A stretch of 62,781 bases of DNA, taken from NCBI GenBank assembly GCA_947631645.1, contig CANRMD010000007.1:1-62781 (forward strand), written 5' to 3'. Shown piece after piece: positions 47,102 to 56,798 of the stretch. This DNA is from Candidatus Gastranaerophilales bacterium (GTDB lineage Bacteria > Cyanobacteriota > Vampirovibrionia > Gastranaerophilales > Gastranaerophilaceae). Under the pieces are notes generated by a model, which was not told where the DNA came from, made no database searches, and was given only the letters and a program-made list of their open reading frames with translations. Position 1 is the stretch's first letter, and each line of letters begins with the position of its first letter. The translations under genes were made by a program, and so were the position numbers.

Positions 47102-49789
47102 ATGTCAATTGATAATAAAAGAGTATACGAATTAGCAAAAGAATACGGAATGACAAATAAAGATTTCATCGAGTATTTGGATACAAAACTTGATATAAAA
47201 GTGAAATCTCACTCAAGTAATTTATCTCCGACTCAGATAGATAAAATTAAAGCATCATTTTCAAAAAATCAAGAGTCTGATACGGCAAAAAAACCAAAAG
47301 CTTTTATAATTAAAAAAGCAAAACCCGTTACGGAAGAAATAAAAAAAGAGCCCGCAGATAAAAAAGAAATATCTGAACCTCAAAAAGTTGAAGAAATAAA
47401 AAAAGAGAAAATTCAATCAAACAAAGCAGCAATTACGGAACAACCAGAAAAAAAAGCTGAATTAAATAAAGAAAAACCAACTCAAGAAACAAAAAAAGAA
47501 GAAGAACCTAAACAAGAAATACCGCAAATTCGTTCTCTATTAGAATATAACAACAGAAACAGCCAAAAAAGACGTCAGGAAATAATGGCGTCAAAACAAA
47601 AAGAACTTGAAAAAAACAACCAAAGAAAAGAAATTCAAAAACCGGCGTCAAAATTTCCGCCAAAACAAGGAGATAAATCATTCAGACCCGACAGACGTCC
47701 TCCTTTTGACAGAAATAAAACGGAAGATAAAAGTTCCGATATGTCAAAAGAAAGAAGAGAACGTACGGAACAACGTCCTTCTTTACCCAAAAAGCCTTTA
47801 CAGCATCATATAATTTCACCTGAAATTTATGACGGAAAATCTCCAAACAATGCACCATATAAGAAAAAAGGCCCTAAAGACAAGAAAAAACAATATAAAA
47901 ATAAAGAAGAAGAACAAGAATTAATAAGTCTTGAAAAAACTATTTCGCAAAAACACAAAAAGAAATCAAGAGATGAAAATGAACAAGAAGCAGTTAAACA
48001 GGTGGTAATAAATCATCCTTTAACCGTGGGAGAACTTGCGGAAAAAATCAAAAAATCACCTGCAGAAATTGTTAAATTTTTAATGATGCAAGGTGTTTTG
48101 ACTACGGTTAATGAAGTTATTTCCGTTGAAACACAAAAGAAAATATGCGAAAATTTCGAGCTTGAAATATTAGAGGAAGATTTAAACGAATATATAGAAC
48201 AAGAGCTTGAAAAAGAAGAGAAAGAAAAAGCTATAAAGAATGTAGATGAATCTCTGCTTGAAAACAGAGCTCCCGTAATAAGTATTATGGGACACGTTGA
48301 CCATGGTAAAACAACACTGTTAGATTCAATCAGAGCTTCAAAACACAAAATCGTAGCAACCGAAGTCGGAGGTATAACTCAATCAATAGGTGCATATACC
48401 GTATATCTTGAAGATGATAAAAACAAAAAAATCGTATTTATAGATACTCCGGGGCACGAAGCTTTTACGGAAATGAGAGCAAGAGGAGCGAAAGCAACAG
48501 ATATAGCAATACTTGTTGTTGCGGCTGATGACGGTATAATGCCTCAAACAATAGAAGCTATTAACCACGCAAGAGCAGCAGAAGTTCCTATAATTGTTGC
48601 AGTAAATAAAATAGATAAACCATCTGCCGACCCCGATAAAATAATGCAACAGTTAACAGAATACGGACTTGTTCCGGAAGAATGGGGCGGTGATACAATA
48701 TGCGTTAAAGTAAGTGCACTACAAGGTAAAGGTATTGATGAACTTCTTGAATACATATTGTTATTAGCTGAAGTTCAAAATTTAAGAGCAAATAAATCAG
48801 CTTTAGCATCAGGTGTTATTATTGAAGCAAAACTGGATAAAGGTAAAGGCCCTGTCGCTACATTATTGGTTCAAAACGGAACTCTTCATACAGGCGACTG
48901 TTTTGTCGTAGGGAATGTTTGCGGTCGAGTCAGAGCATTACTTTCTGATTCGGGAGAAAGAATAAAAGAAGCAGGCCCTTCTACACCTGTTGAAATTCTT
49001 GGATTAACAGAAGTTCCGCAAGCCGGTGATATGTTTGAAGCCGTCGAAAATGAAAAAGTTATGAGAACGATTTGGCAAGAACGTAAAGAGAAAGAAAGAA
49101 ATACAAAACTAGACAGCATGAAACCCGCTCATATCAGAAATGAACAAGTAGGAGACGGTGAAGACAATATCAAACACTTAAATATAATCATTAAAGCTAA
49201 TACCCATGGTGCAGCAGAAGCTGTTTCTCAAGGTGTATCTCAGCTCGAATCAAAAGAAATTATTACAAAAATTGTTCACGTGGGTGTGGGTGATATATCT
49301 GAAGCCGATGTTATGCTTGCAAGTGCAAGTAATGCAATAATTCTCGGCTTTACCGTTAAAGAAGATGCAAATGCTCAAGCCGCTGCTGAAAAAGAAGGAG
49401 TAACGATTAAAAAATACAATATCATCTATCAGGTATTGGAAGACCTTGAAAAAACAATGTTGAGCTTGCTTCAACCTGAAATTAAAGAAATTGTTTTAGG
49501 TCAAGCTGAAGTAAGACAAGTATTTACTGTAGGTAAAACAACTAAAATTGCCGGCTGTTATATTACAGAGGGTAAAATTATCAGAAATAAAACTGCAATT
49601 GTTATTCGCGACGGCATAGAAATATTTAAAGGTCAAATTGACCAGCTCAAAAGATTTAAAGATGACGTTAAAGAAGTTGCTCAAGGCTTTGAATGCGGTA
49701 TATCTTTTGATAAATTTAACGATATAAAAGAAGGCGATATTATTAAAGTTACCACAACTGAAGAAATTGAAAGACAAGTTTTGGTATAG
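47102..49789 (+). CDS. infB: Translation initiation factor IF-2
   Basis: This GTPase places fMet-tRNA in the ribosomal P site. The 895-residue protein has a long Lys/Glu-rich N-terminal extension (about 60-290), an IF-2N module (about 300-360), G1 G-H-V-D-H-G-K-T-T, G3 D-T-P-G-H-E, G4 N-K-I-D, and domains II to IV. Typical bacterial size. It sits in the conserved ylxR-infB-rbfA-truB order; nusA is missing from its usual place. Confidence 0.97.
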   Translation: MSIDNKRVYELAKEYGMTNKDFIEYLDTKLDIKVKSHSSNLSPTQIDKIKASFSKNQESDTAKKPKAFIIKKAKPVTEEIKKEPADKKEISEPQKVEEIKKEKIQSNKAAITEQPEKKAELNKEKPTQETKKEEEPKQEIPQIRSLLEYNNRNSQKRRQEIMASKQKELEKNNQRKEIQKPASKFPPKQGDKSFRPDRRPPFDRNKTEDKSSDMSKERRERTEQRPSLPKKPLQHHIISPEIYDGKSPNNAPYKKKGPKDKKKQYKNKEEEQELISLEKTISQKHKKKSRDENEQEAVKQVVINHPLTVGELAEKIKKSPAEIVKFLMMQGVLTTVNEVISVETQKKICENFELEILEEDLNEYIEQELEKEEKEKAIKNVDESLLENRAPVISIMGHVDHGKTTLLDSIRASKHKIVATEVGGITQSIGAYTVYLEDDKNKKIVFIDTPGHEAFTEMRARGAKATDIAILVVAADDGIMPQTIEAINHARAAEVPIIVAVNKIDKPSADPDKIMQQLTEYGLVPEEWGGDTICVKVSALQGKGIDELLEYILLLAEVQNLRANKSALASGVIIEAKLDKGKGPVATLLVQNGTLHTGDCFVVGNVCGRVRALLSDSGERIKEAGPSTPVEILGLTEVPQAGDMFEAVENEKVMRTIWQERKEKERNTKLDSMKPAHIRNEQVGDGEDNIKHLNIIIKANTHGAAEAVSQGVSQLESKEIITKIVHVGVGDISEADVMLASASNAIILGFTVKEDANAQAAAEKEGVTIKKYNIIYQVLEDLEKTMLSLLQPEIKEIVLGQAEVRQVFTVGKTTKIAGCYITEGKIIRNKTAIVIRDGIEIFKGQIDQLKRFKDDVKEVAQGFECGISFDKFNDIKEGDIIKVTTTEEIERQVLV

Positions 49790-49800
49790 TAAGGATTATT

Positions 49801-50151
49801 ATGTCTTTAAGAAATGAACGTGTCAGAAAAACTTTAATGAAAGAAATAGCTGATATCATTCAAAAGGAATTAAAAGATTCCAGAATTCATGGTGTAGTTT
49901 CAATTACGGATATTGAAATTTCTCACGACAATTCATACGCAAAAGTATATTATTCGGTATTTGCATCAGAAGAAGAAAAAAAGACAACAATACAAGCTAT
50001 AACGGACAATACTTCAAAAATAAGATATGAGGTAGGGAAAAGAATAAGACTAAGATTAACACCCGAGTTAAGATTTATTCCCGATGATTCCTTAGAACGC
50101 GGTTCTAATGTTACTCAAATAATAAATAAAATATCAAGAGGCGAAATTTAA
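49801..50151 (+). CDS. rbfA: Ribosome-binding factor A
   Basis: This KH-fold assembly factor for the 30S subunit has 116 residues, including the R-x-x-R-V-x-x-x-I-x-x-x-I-x-x-I-I N-terminus (R-V-R-K-T-L-M-K-E-I-A-D-I-I), the central V-S-I-T-D-I-E-I-S and R-L-R-L-T-P-E-L-R-F. It begins 11 bases after infB. Confidence 0.95.
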   Translation: MSLRNERVRKTLMKEIADIIQKELKDSRIHGVVSITDIEISHDNSYAKVYYSVFASEEEKKTTIQAITDNTSKIRYEVGKRIRLRLTPELRFIPDDSLERGSNVTQIINKISRGEI

Positions 50152-50156
50152 CATTC

Positions 50157-51014
50157 ATGTTTGGTTTTTTAAACATAAACAAGCCCTCGGGTATAACTTC
50201 TCATAAAGTTATATCTGTTTTGCGTAAAATAACAGGGATAAAACAAATCGGGCACTCGGGAACATTAGACCCTTTAGCTCAGGGGGTTTTACCCGTTGCT
50301 ATAGGTAAAGCGTCAAGACTTATTGAATATTTAAACGAAGATAAATGTTATATCGTTACAATGAAACTCGGCTTTGTTTCAAATACTTATGATATTGAAG
50401 GTGATATAGAAAATACAGGCTCAAAAAAAGCAACTTTAGAACAAGTAAAAGAAGTCATAAAAAAATTTCAAGGAAGTCAAACTCAAATTCCTCCAGTGTT
50501 TTCAGCCGTTCATTATAACGGCAAACGTTTATATGAGCTTGCAAGAAACGGTATAATTCCTGATGATATACCCTCAAGAAAAATAATTATTTATAAAAAC
50601 AAACTGATTAATTTTGATTATGAAAATCAAATTTTAGAACTTGAAATATCCTGTTCAAAAGGAACTTATATTCGTTCTATAGTTAATGATACAGGTATTG
50701 AATTAAAAACAGGTGCTATAATGAGTAAGCTGATAAGAACGGTTTCTTCAGGAATGAAATTATCCGACTCCTTAATATTAACTGAAAACCTTACAAAAGA
50801 AGATATAAGCAATAACTTAATAAATCCTAAAAATTTGTTAAACTTAAATTGCATTGAAATTAATGAAAATGATTACAAAAAAGTTATTAACGGGAATAAG
50901 TTTACAAATAAAACGGATTATTCGGGTGATATCTTATTGACAAAAGAAAACAAAATAATAGCCCTTGCTTCAGCCGATAGTGAATATATTCAGCCTAAGA
51001 AAGTTTTAACATGA
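50157..51014 (+). CDS. truB: tRNA pseudouridine-55 synthase TruB
   Basis: The enzyme makes pseudouridine 55 in tRNA. The 285-residue protein has the catalytic Asp in H-S-G-T-L-D-P-L-A-Q-G-V-L-P-V, the S-A-V-H-Y-N-G-K-R-L-Y segment and G-T-Y-I-R-S. Five bases after rbfA; its stop overlaps the next start by four bases. Confidence 0.95.
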   Translation: MFGFLNINKPSGITSHKVISVLRKITGIKQIGHSGTLDPLAQGVLPVAIGKASRLIEYLNEDKCYIVTMKLGFVSNTYDIEGDIENTGSKKATLEQVKEVIKKFQGSQTQIPPVFSAVHYNGKRLYELARNGIIPDDIPSRKIIIYKNKLINFDYENQILELEISCSKGTYIRSIVNDTGIELKTGAIMSKLIRTVSSGMKLSDSLILTENLTKEDISNNLINPKNLLNLNCIEINENDYKKVINGNKFTNKTDYSGDILLTKENKIIALASADSEYIQPKKVLT

Positions 51015-51847
51015 AAAAGACAATATTATTATTTTTAATTTTACTATTATTTACAAGTCCTTTAACTGCTTGTGAAATTGTTTGCCCGATAAAATCACAA
51101 ACAAGTTCTGACAAAGAAAATATTTTTCTTAATATATCAGGCATAGATTTTCTTTCTAAAAAGATAATTGAAACATTAATACAAAAAGAACTTAAAGAAG
51201 AATTAAATTCCGATATAAAAGCAGATTTAGACATTTTTAACCTGAAAAGTTTAAAACAAGGTGAATTTAAAACTCTGGAGTTAACAAGCAAAAATATAAA
51301 ATACAGGGCCTTGAGTTTATCCGATTTTAAAGCAAAAACAGCATGTGAGTATAATAAAATAGCTTATATAAATAACAAAATCAAATATCCCTATGCTATC
51401 CCGTTTAAATTCAATGCATCTATAACAAATGAAGATATACAAAATATAATAAATTCCGAAGAATTTCAAAAAGAACTTAAACGCAATGAGAAAGATTTAT
51501 TTCAAATAAAAACACCCTCTATAGAAATACAGGAAGGACAAATTCGCTTTACAATACCCGTAAAAACATTGATTGGAACAATAAAAATTAAGCACAAAAC
51601 TTCTCTGAAAGTTGAGAACAATAAATTAGCCTTAACAAATACCACAATAAAGACAAAAAGTAATATAATTAATGATAGCATGCTTAATGAACTTATAGAT
51701 TTGTATAATCCCATGAAATATATAACAAGTGCAATAAACGGGAAATATTATCAAATATATATAGAAAATGCTCAAACAGAAGCAGACAGAATAAATATAG
51801 AGGGAATATTTACAATAAATAAAAACTACGGCGAGGGAAATGAGTAA
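51011..51847 (+). CDS. LmeA/DUF2993-like secreted protein
   Basis: This 278-residue protein has a signal peptide (about 1-21; M-K-K-T-I-L-L-F-L-I-L-L-L). The body is beta-rich with the DUF2993-like cadence of repeated I-x-A-x-L-x-I and K-x-L-x-x-G-E-F-K-T-L-E-L. DUF2993/LmeA proteins bind phospholipid in the periplasm and are common in cyanobacteria and actinobacteria. The family assignment is by pattern only. It overlaps truB by four bases and the GerM-like gene by eight. Confidence 0.6.
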   Translation: MKKTILLFLILLLFTSPLTACEIVCPIKSQTSSDKENIFLNISGIDFLSKKIIETLIQKELKEELNSDIKADLDIFNLKSLKQGEFKTLELTSKNIKYRALSLSDFKAKTACEYNKIAYINNKIKYPYAIPFKFNASITNEDIQNIINSEEFQKELKRNEKDLFQIKTPSIEIQEGQIRFTIPVKTLIGTIKIKHKTSLKVENNKLALTNTTIKTKSNIINDSMLNELIDLYNPMKYITSAINGKYYQIYIENAQTEADRINIEGIFTINKNYGEGNE

Positions 51848-52478
51848 TTTTGCAAAAATAGTAATAATAATACTTTTAGTGTTGTCATTCTTTTTCATAA
51901 GAGAAAAATACGGACAGCAAATAAGTAATTTTATATCCGATACTCATATTCCTGACAAAATAGAATTACCTAAATTTGAGTTTTTCAAATTTAAAAAAGA
52001 TAAAAAAGAACCCGTAAAAAAACCTACCGAAATCATAAAACCCCAAACTACCGAAAAAGAAACTGTAGTTATATACTTCCTTGCATTAGATTCCGAGTCT
52101 AACGGAATTTATAAAAAGGTACAAAGAGAAGTACCTCAGGGAGAAAATAAACTTGAATATGCTATTAATGAATTATTAAAAGGTCCTAATATAGTTGAAA
52201 AATCAACGGGGGCATATTCGGAAATTCCGAAAACAACAAAATTAATCAGTTTAAAACAAAACGGAAACAAAGTAATTATAAATTTCAACTCCGATTTTCA
52301 ATACGGAGGCGGAACAGACAGTATTTATTCAAGAATGATGCAATTAATTAAAACCTCTTTAGCAAATACAAAAAATAAAAAAATATATTTATATTTAGAC
52401 GGCAAACAAGTTAATATACTTGGAGGCGAAGGCATTATGATAAGTCAGCCTCTTACGGAAAAATCTTTAGAAATTTAA
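51840..52478 (+). CDS. GerMN-domain protein
   Basis: This 212-residue protein has an N-terminal hydrophobic anchor (about 5-22), a Lys/Pro-rich linker and a GerMN domain from about 75: V-V-I-Y-F-L-A-L-D, L-E-Y-A-I-N-E-L-L-K-G-P, V-I-I-N-F-N-S-D-F and N-K-K-I-Y-L-Y-L-D-G-K-Q-V. GerMN domains occur in spore-germination proteins and in cell-division/envelope proteins of non-sporulating bacteria such as cyanobacteria. It ends the glyA-to-gerM run. Confidence 0.78.
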   Translation: MSNFAKIVIIILLVLSFFFIREKYGQQISNFISDTHIPDKIELPKFEFFKFKKDKKEPVKKPTEIIKPQTTEKETVVIYFLALDSESNGIYKKVQREVPQGENKLEYAINELLKGPNIVEKSTGAYSEIPKTTKLISLKQNGNKVIINFNSDFQYGGGTDSIYSRMMQLIKTSLANTKNKKIYLYLDGKQVNILGGEGIMISQPLTEKSLEI

Positions 52479-52549
52479 TATTGGAAAATATGTTAGTTTA
52501 ATTCCCGACCCTCGTGGAAAAATAATATTAAGAGGTAAAGGATAAAAAT

Positions 52550-52765
52550 ATGAATCAAAACAAAAATATTAAACTGACACAAAGAGAAATTGAAGTACTA
52601 AAATTAATTCAATACGGAAAAACAAATTCCGAAATTGCAAAAGAAATTAACGTAAGTACTCACACAATTAAAGCAAATGTAACGCAAATACTAAACAAAT
52701 TAAATGTAAGGCATAGAGTGCAAGCGGTAGTTAAAGCTATGCGGGAAAACATAATTGATATTTGA
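52550..52765 (+). CDS. Stand-alone LuxR-type helix-turn-helix protein
   Basis: This 71-residue protein consists only of a GerE/LuxR HTH: L-T-Q-R-E-I-E-V-L-K-L-I, G-K-T-N-S-E-I-A-K-E-I-N-V-S-T-H-T-I-K-A-N-V-T-Q-I-L-N-K-L-N-V-R. There is no receiver or sensor domain, so its activity would be set by abundance or by a partner. AAAGGATAAAA precedes the ATG. Confidence 0.82.
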   Translation: MNQNKNIKLTQREIEVLKLIQYGKTNSEIAKEINVSTHTIKANVTQILNKLNVRHRVQAVVKAMRENIIDI

Positions 52766-52817
52766 TTACAAATTCTTATGTGGTAAAATTTTTTTATAAA
52801 GAATAAGGAAATATATC

Positions 52818-54188
52818 TTGTTTGAAAAATTTACCGAAAAAGCAATAGATATAGTAAAAACGGCACAAATATACGCTGTTGAATATAATCATGAAAAAAT
52901 CTATCCCGAACACTTGCTTTTAGCATTGTTAAATGATAACAGCAGTATAATTGTTAAAACTTTTTCAATATATAAAATTGAAACAGAAGAAATAAAAAAA
53001 GAAGTGGAAAATATCCTAAAAAAACGGGCTGTTATTAAACCGATTGAAGTTGTAAGTTTTTCGGAATCTTCAAGAGATATATTTATCAGAACATTAGAAA
53101 TTGCAAGAATTCTCGGTAATTTGTATGTTAAACCCGAACACCTTTTCCTCGCTATATGGGATTATCCTAAATTAGAGCTTACAAATGTATTAAAAGAAAA
53201 AGGTGTTGACATAGATAAAATTAAAACAATGTTTTATAATGTCTTATCCGCAAATAAACCTAAAAAAGTTAAACACCCTGAAAGTATTGAAAAAAGAAGA
53301 AGAATTGATAAAAACGAAAGCATATTTTCTTTAATAGAAAGTTCTGACAGTTCAAAAATATTTGATAGAGCAATAGCAAAACTTTCCACTTCAAATTATG
53401 AAATATTAGGTACCGAACAAATAATGCAGTCAATACTTGAAGATGAAAACTCCGAACTTGTAAAAACATTGGAAAGTTTTGGAGTTACCGCAGAAACATT
53501 TTCTGCAAAATTAAAAGAACTCTCTTCAAGAAAAGCAGAATTTGAAGATAAACAAATAATCTTCACCCCAAATGCTCTGAAAACAATAATGAATGCGATT
53601 GATATTGTAAGAGAAGAGGGAAATGCTTCCATACTGCCGGAGCATATTATTTTAGGTATATTAAAATCAAAAAAAGGCATAGCATATAATATTCTAAAAG
53701 AATTAAACGTTAATGAATTTCTGCTTGAAGAAAAAATAATGCAGCCGATAGAACGACAAGTAAACGAAACTCTGTATATAATGCGTTTGGCAAAACAGGA
53801 AGCAAGAAGAATAGGTAACAATACCGTAGGCAGCGAATTAATATTACTCGGAATAGTTCTTGAAGCAAACAGTATAGCAGCAAGTGTATTAAGAGATTTA
53901 GGCGTAATTGTTAAAGATGCAAGAGAAGTTATAGAAGATTTAATCGGTGTAAATGAAGATTACACTGCAAGCGAAATAACATTCAGCCAAAGGGCAAAAC
54001 TTATACTTGAAGATGCTTGGAATATAGCAAAAAGCCAAAATAAAACAAAAACAACAGCTGATGACTTATTAATAGCAATATGTAATCAGCCCGATTCGGT
54101 TGCTATGAAAGCATTAAGCAAATTAGGGGTAGACGCTCTTGAAATCAGACAAGGGATTAAAAACAGAATTGCACAATATACAATTTGA
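52818..54188 (+). CDS. Clp N-domain-only protein (six repeats, no AAA+ module)
   Basis: This 456-residue protein is made of six related Clp_N-type helical repeats of about 65-75 residues (starting near residues 1, 78, 180, 250, 320 and 390), each with the cadence A-x-x-x-A-x-x-x-x-x-x-x-I-x-P-E-H-L-L-L-A-L/I-L. Walker motifs and ClpP-binding loops are absent. ClpA/B/C N-domains dock adaptors and substrates, so this may be an adaptor or decoy. The start is TTG at 52818, with AAGGA eight bases upstream. The U32 gene begins inside its end. Confidence 0.8.
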   Translation: MFEKFTEKAIDIVKTAQIYAVEYNHEKIYPEHLLLALLNDNSSIIVKTFSIYKIETEEIKKEVENILKKRAVIKPIEVVSFSESSRDIFIRTLEIARILGNLYVKPEHLFLAIWDYPKLELTNVLKEKGVDIDKIKTMFYNVLSANKPKKVKHPESIEKRRRIDKNESIFSLIESSDSSKIFDRAIAKLSTSNYEILGTEQIMQSILEDENSELVKTLESFGVTAETFSAKLKELSSRKAEFEDKQIIFTPNALKTIMNAIDIVREEGNASILPEHIILGILKSKKGIAYNILKELNVNEFLLEEKIMQPIERQVNETLYIMRLAKQEARRIGNNTVGSELILLGIVLEANSIAASVLRDLGVIVKDAREVIEDLIGVNEDYTASEITFSQRAKLILEDAWNIAKSQNKTKTTADDLLIAICNQPDSVAMKALSKLGVDALEIRQGIKNRIAQYTI

Positions 54189-55989
54189 ACTTTTAGTGCC
54201 TGCTAATAATAAACAAACTGCAATATCGGCAATAAAAGCCGGTGCGGATGCGGTTTATATCGGATATTCCAAGTTCGGGGCAAGAGCTCAAGCGGGAAAT
54301 TCCATTCAAGATATTATTGAAGTTATCGAATTTGCTCATATTTTCAATGCAAAAGTTTATATAACAATAAATACGATTTTAAAAGATAACGAACTTGATG
54401 ATGTTCAAAAACTCATATGGAAATTATATGAACTAAAAGCCGACGGAATTATTATACAAGACATGGGAATTTTAGAATTAAATCTTCCGCCTATACCGAT
54501 AATAGCTAGTACTCAATGCCACAATAACACTTTAGAAAAAATAAAATTCCTTGAGAAAACAGGCTTTAAGCGTGTAATACTCCCGAGGGAAATTACCTTG
54601 AACGAAATTAAAGAAATATCGAAGAATACAAATATAGAGCTTGAATGTTTTATTCATGGAGCTCTATGTATGTCATACAGCGGTCAATGTTATATGAGCT
54701 GTTACATCGGCGGAAGAAGTGCAAACAGAGGCGAATGTGCACAGCCTTGCAGAAAAAAATACTCTCTTAAAAGTGCTGACGGCAAATATATTATTAAAGA
54801 TAAATATATTTTGAGCCTTAAAGACCTTAACTTGTCTGATAAGTTAGAAGAACTAATTTTAAACGGTATAACATCTTTTAAAATTGAAGGCAGACTTAAA
54901 AATGAAACCTACGTTATCAATACAACCGCTTTTTACAGAAAAAAAATTGATGAAATATTAAAAAAATACAATTTAAAACGCTCCTCTACAGGCAAAAGCG
55001 AATATGATTTTGAACCGAATATCAATAAAACCTTTAACCGCGGGTATACTGATTTTTATATAACAGGCAAAAAAGAAAACCTTGCAACAGTTGATTATAC
55101 TGCTTCAATCGGAGAATATATCGGAAAAGTTAAACAAATAACAAATAATTCTTTTTATATTTCAAATGCCAATTTTAATAACGGCGACGGAATTTGCTTT
55201 TTTACCACCGATAACAAACTTATAGGCACTTATATAAATAAAAGCAATGATAAACAGGTTTTTCCGCTTTCAATGAACGGCATTAAAGTCGGAACAAAGA
55301 TATACAGAAATTTTGATAAAAATTTTGAAGATAAACTCCAAAATGCAAAATTATCAAGAAAACTTAATCTTTCATTAAAAATAAGACAAAATGATTTGGG
55401 TATAATTTTCTTTTTATCTGATGAAGATAACAACACTTCATGCCTGATAACACAATATGAAAAAGCCCAAAATAAAGATAAAGCTTTAAAAACACTAGAA
55501 ACGCAATTAACAAAAACAGGCACAACAGAGTTTTCAATAATAAAAACCGATATAAAATTAGAAAATGCACCATTTTTCAAAGTTTCAAAAATAAATGAAA
55601 TAAGAAGAACACTCATAGAAACTTTAAGGAAAATACGAAAGAAAAATTATAAATATTCAAAACGAAATACATCTGTATGTAAAACCAATTATCCGATAAA
55701 GACATTAGACTACAGAGCAAACATATATAATAAAAATGCTGAAAATTTTTATATACAACGCGGATGTAAAATAAAAGAATACGCATTTGAAATCAATCCA
55801 AAAACTCATAAAAATGCAGTTTTAATGACTTCAAAATACTGTATAAAAAACCAATTAGGTTTATGCCCAAAACAAACAAAAGAACAAAAATACAAAGAAC
55901 CATATACACTTATAGACGAAAGCAACAAGAATGAATTTCTTGTTGCCTTTTGTTGTTCCGACTGTGTTATGAATATAATTGCAAATTAA
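54169..55989 (+). CDS. U32-family peptidase / RNA-hydroxylation-type protein
   Basis: The protein is about 606 residues. The U32 signature is clear: E-C-F-I-H-G-A-L-C-M-S-Y-S-G-Q-C-Y-M-S near residue 165, followed by N-R-G-E-C-A-Q-P-C-R. Related TrhP/RlhA proteins hydroxylate tRNA or 23S rRNA and use an iron-sulfur cluster. The C-terminal domain is Cys-containing too. No ATG fits; TTG at 54169 (M-H-N-I-Q-F-E-L-L) is chosen over TTG at 54139 because the domain starts right there. It overlaps the Clp_N gene by 20 bases and the convergent zincin by four. Confidence 0.85.
   Translation: MHNIQFELLVPANNKQTAISAIKAGADAVYIGYSKFGARAQAGNSIQDIIEVIEFAHIFNAKVYITINTILKDNELDDVQKLIWKLYELKADGIIIQDMGILELNLPPIPIIASTQCHNNTLEKIKFLEKTGFKRVILPREITLNEIKEISKNTNIELECFIHGALCMSYSGQCYMSCYIGGRSANRGECAQPCRKKYSLKSADGKYIIKDKYILSLKDLNLSDKLEELILNGITSFKIEGRLKNETYVINTTAFYRKKIDEILKKYNLKRSSTGKSEYDFEPNINKTFNRGYTDFYITGKKENLATVDYTASIGEYIGKVKQITNNSFYISNANFNNGDGICFFTTDNKLIGTYINKSNDKQVFPLSMNGIKVGTKIYRNFDKNFEDKLQNAKLSRKLNLSLKIRQNDLGIIFFLSDEDNNTSCLITQYEKAQNKDKALKTLETQLTKTGTTEFSIIKTDIKLENAPFFKVSKINEIRRTLIETLRKIRKKNYKYSKRNTSVCKTNYPIKTLDYRANIYNKNAENFYIQRGCKIKEYAFEINPKTHKNAVLMTSKYCIKNQLGLCPKQTKEQKYKEPYTLIDESNKNEFLVAFCCSDCVMNIIAN
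55922..55952. terminator. Hairpin near the converging ends of the U32 and zincin genes
   Basis: GCAACAAGAA (55922-55931) pairs with TTCTTGTTGC (55937-55946), a 10-bp stem with a five-base loop, inside the last codons of the U32 gene and 40 bases beyond the zincin stop read on the minus strand. T-tracts on either side are weak (CTTTTG on plus). Confidence 0.45.
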
Positions 55990-56570
55990 GCTCTTTTTAA
56001 TGAAGCATATGCGGGTTGATTAGCTATTATGTTAGCGATAGAAGTCATTTGATTACCGTCTTTAACATATAATTTAGATAAGTAGTTTAATCTTTTAACC
56101 AATTTAGAGTCGCTAACTTTTAATGAAGGATTGTTTTGTGTGAATGCAACCCATGTTTGAACTTCAGCAGTCCAAGCTCTAACTTCTTCTTCATAAGTTT
56201 TTGTATTTTCATGGTGAACACTTTCGTGAGCTATTAAGCAAGCGATAGCTTCAACGGGGGCTGTTTTGTAATTTGAACTTATTAATATAACAAGAGAACC
56301 GTCAGCTGTTTTAGCAGTAACTGCTTCACAAGTACCGTAACCCATAACTGACATATCTCTAAACATAATTCTTATAGGTTTACCTGTAGAATTTTGACCT
56401 TGAATAACGTTAAGCACTTTTGAATTATGCATTGCTTCCAATCTGTTTAACGCTTCTAACAATACAGGCTGCTTAGTATTAGCCGAGAAGTCACCGGCAA
56501 AAGCAACATTATAAACGCTCATCAAAATTAATGCGCTAAAAAGCACAACTATCTTACTCAATAATTTCAT
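55986..56570 (-). CDS. Secreted zincin-like putative metalloprotease
   Basis: This 194-residue protein has a signal peptide (about 1-25, cleaved near A-F-A) and the zinc-site motif H-E-S-V-H-H at 115-120, with a downstream acidic E-E-E-V-R-A-W (about 127-133) that could supply the third ligand. It has no recognisable larger domain. The start at 56570 (ATG, AAGGA upstream) is chosen over an in-frame TTG seven codons upstream because it gives a canonical signal peptide. It is expressed from a sigma-28-type promoter 69 bases upstream. Catalytic activity is inference. Confidence 0.7.
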   Translation of the reverse strand: MKLLSKIVVLFSALILMSVYNVAFAGDFSANTKQPVLLEALNRLEAMHNSKVLNVIQGQNSTGKPIRIMFRDMSVMGYGTCEAVTAKTADGSLVILISSNYKTAPVEAIACLIAHESVHHENTKTYEEEVRAWTAEVQTWVAFTQNNPSLKVSDSKLVKRLNYLSKLYVKDGNQMTSIANIIANQPAYASLKRA

Positions 56571-56638
56571 AACAGGGAATCCTTTGAACAACTATCTTTT
56601 ACATTCTTATGAGGTTTTCATCATCCTCACAAATTTAC

Positions 56639-56665
56639 TTATCGGCATCTAAAAAAAATACTTTA
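56639..56665 (-). promoter_or_regulatory. Sigma-28 (FliA/SigD)-type promoter upstream of the secreted zincin
   Basis: On the minus strand TAAA (56662-56665), exactly 15 bases, then GCCGATAA (56639-56646): a full match to the sigma-28 consensus, including TAAAGT at the -35. It leaves an untranslated leader of about 60 bases. Confidence 0.72.
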
Positions 56666-56773
56666 GTTTTAAGTTCAATTTTTTGGGTTTTTTGTAACAT
56701 TTTTTAATATATTAATTTTTAGTATAGCTAAAAGCCTTTAAAATTAAGGTTTTTTATTTTTAATATTTTAAGG

Positions 56774-56779
56774 TATAAT
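56774..56779 (+). promoter_or_regulatory. -10 element of lpdA
   Basis: TATAAT lies 19 bases before the lpdA ATG. No convincing -35 is visible; GAGGG at 56790 is the ribosome-binding site. Confidence 0.4.
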
Positions 56780-56798
56780 CTAAAAAAAGAGGGATAGT

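Noticed and set aside
52479-52549. Short intergenic stretch checked for a tRNA (contains CCCGACCCTCGTGG)
   Set aside because: No cloverleaf, acceptor stem or TTC-containing T-arm can be built; it is only a 71-base spacer.
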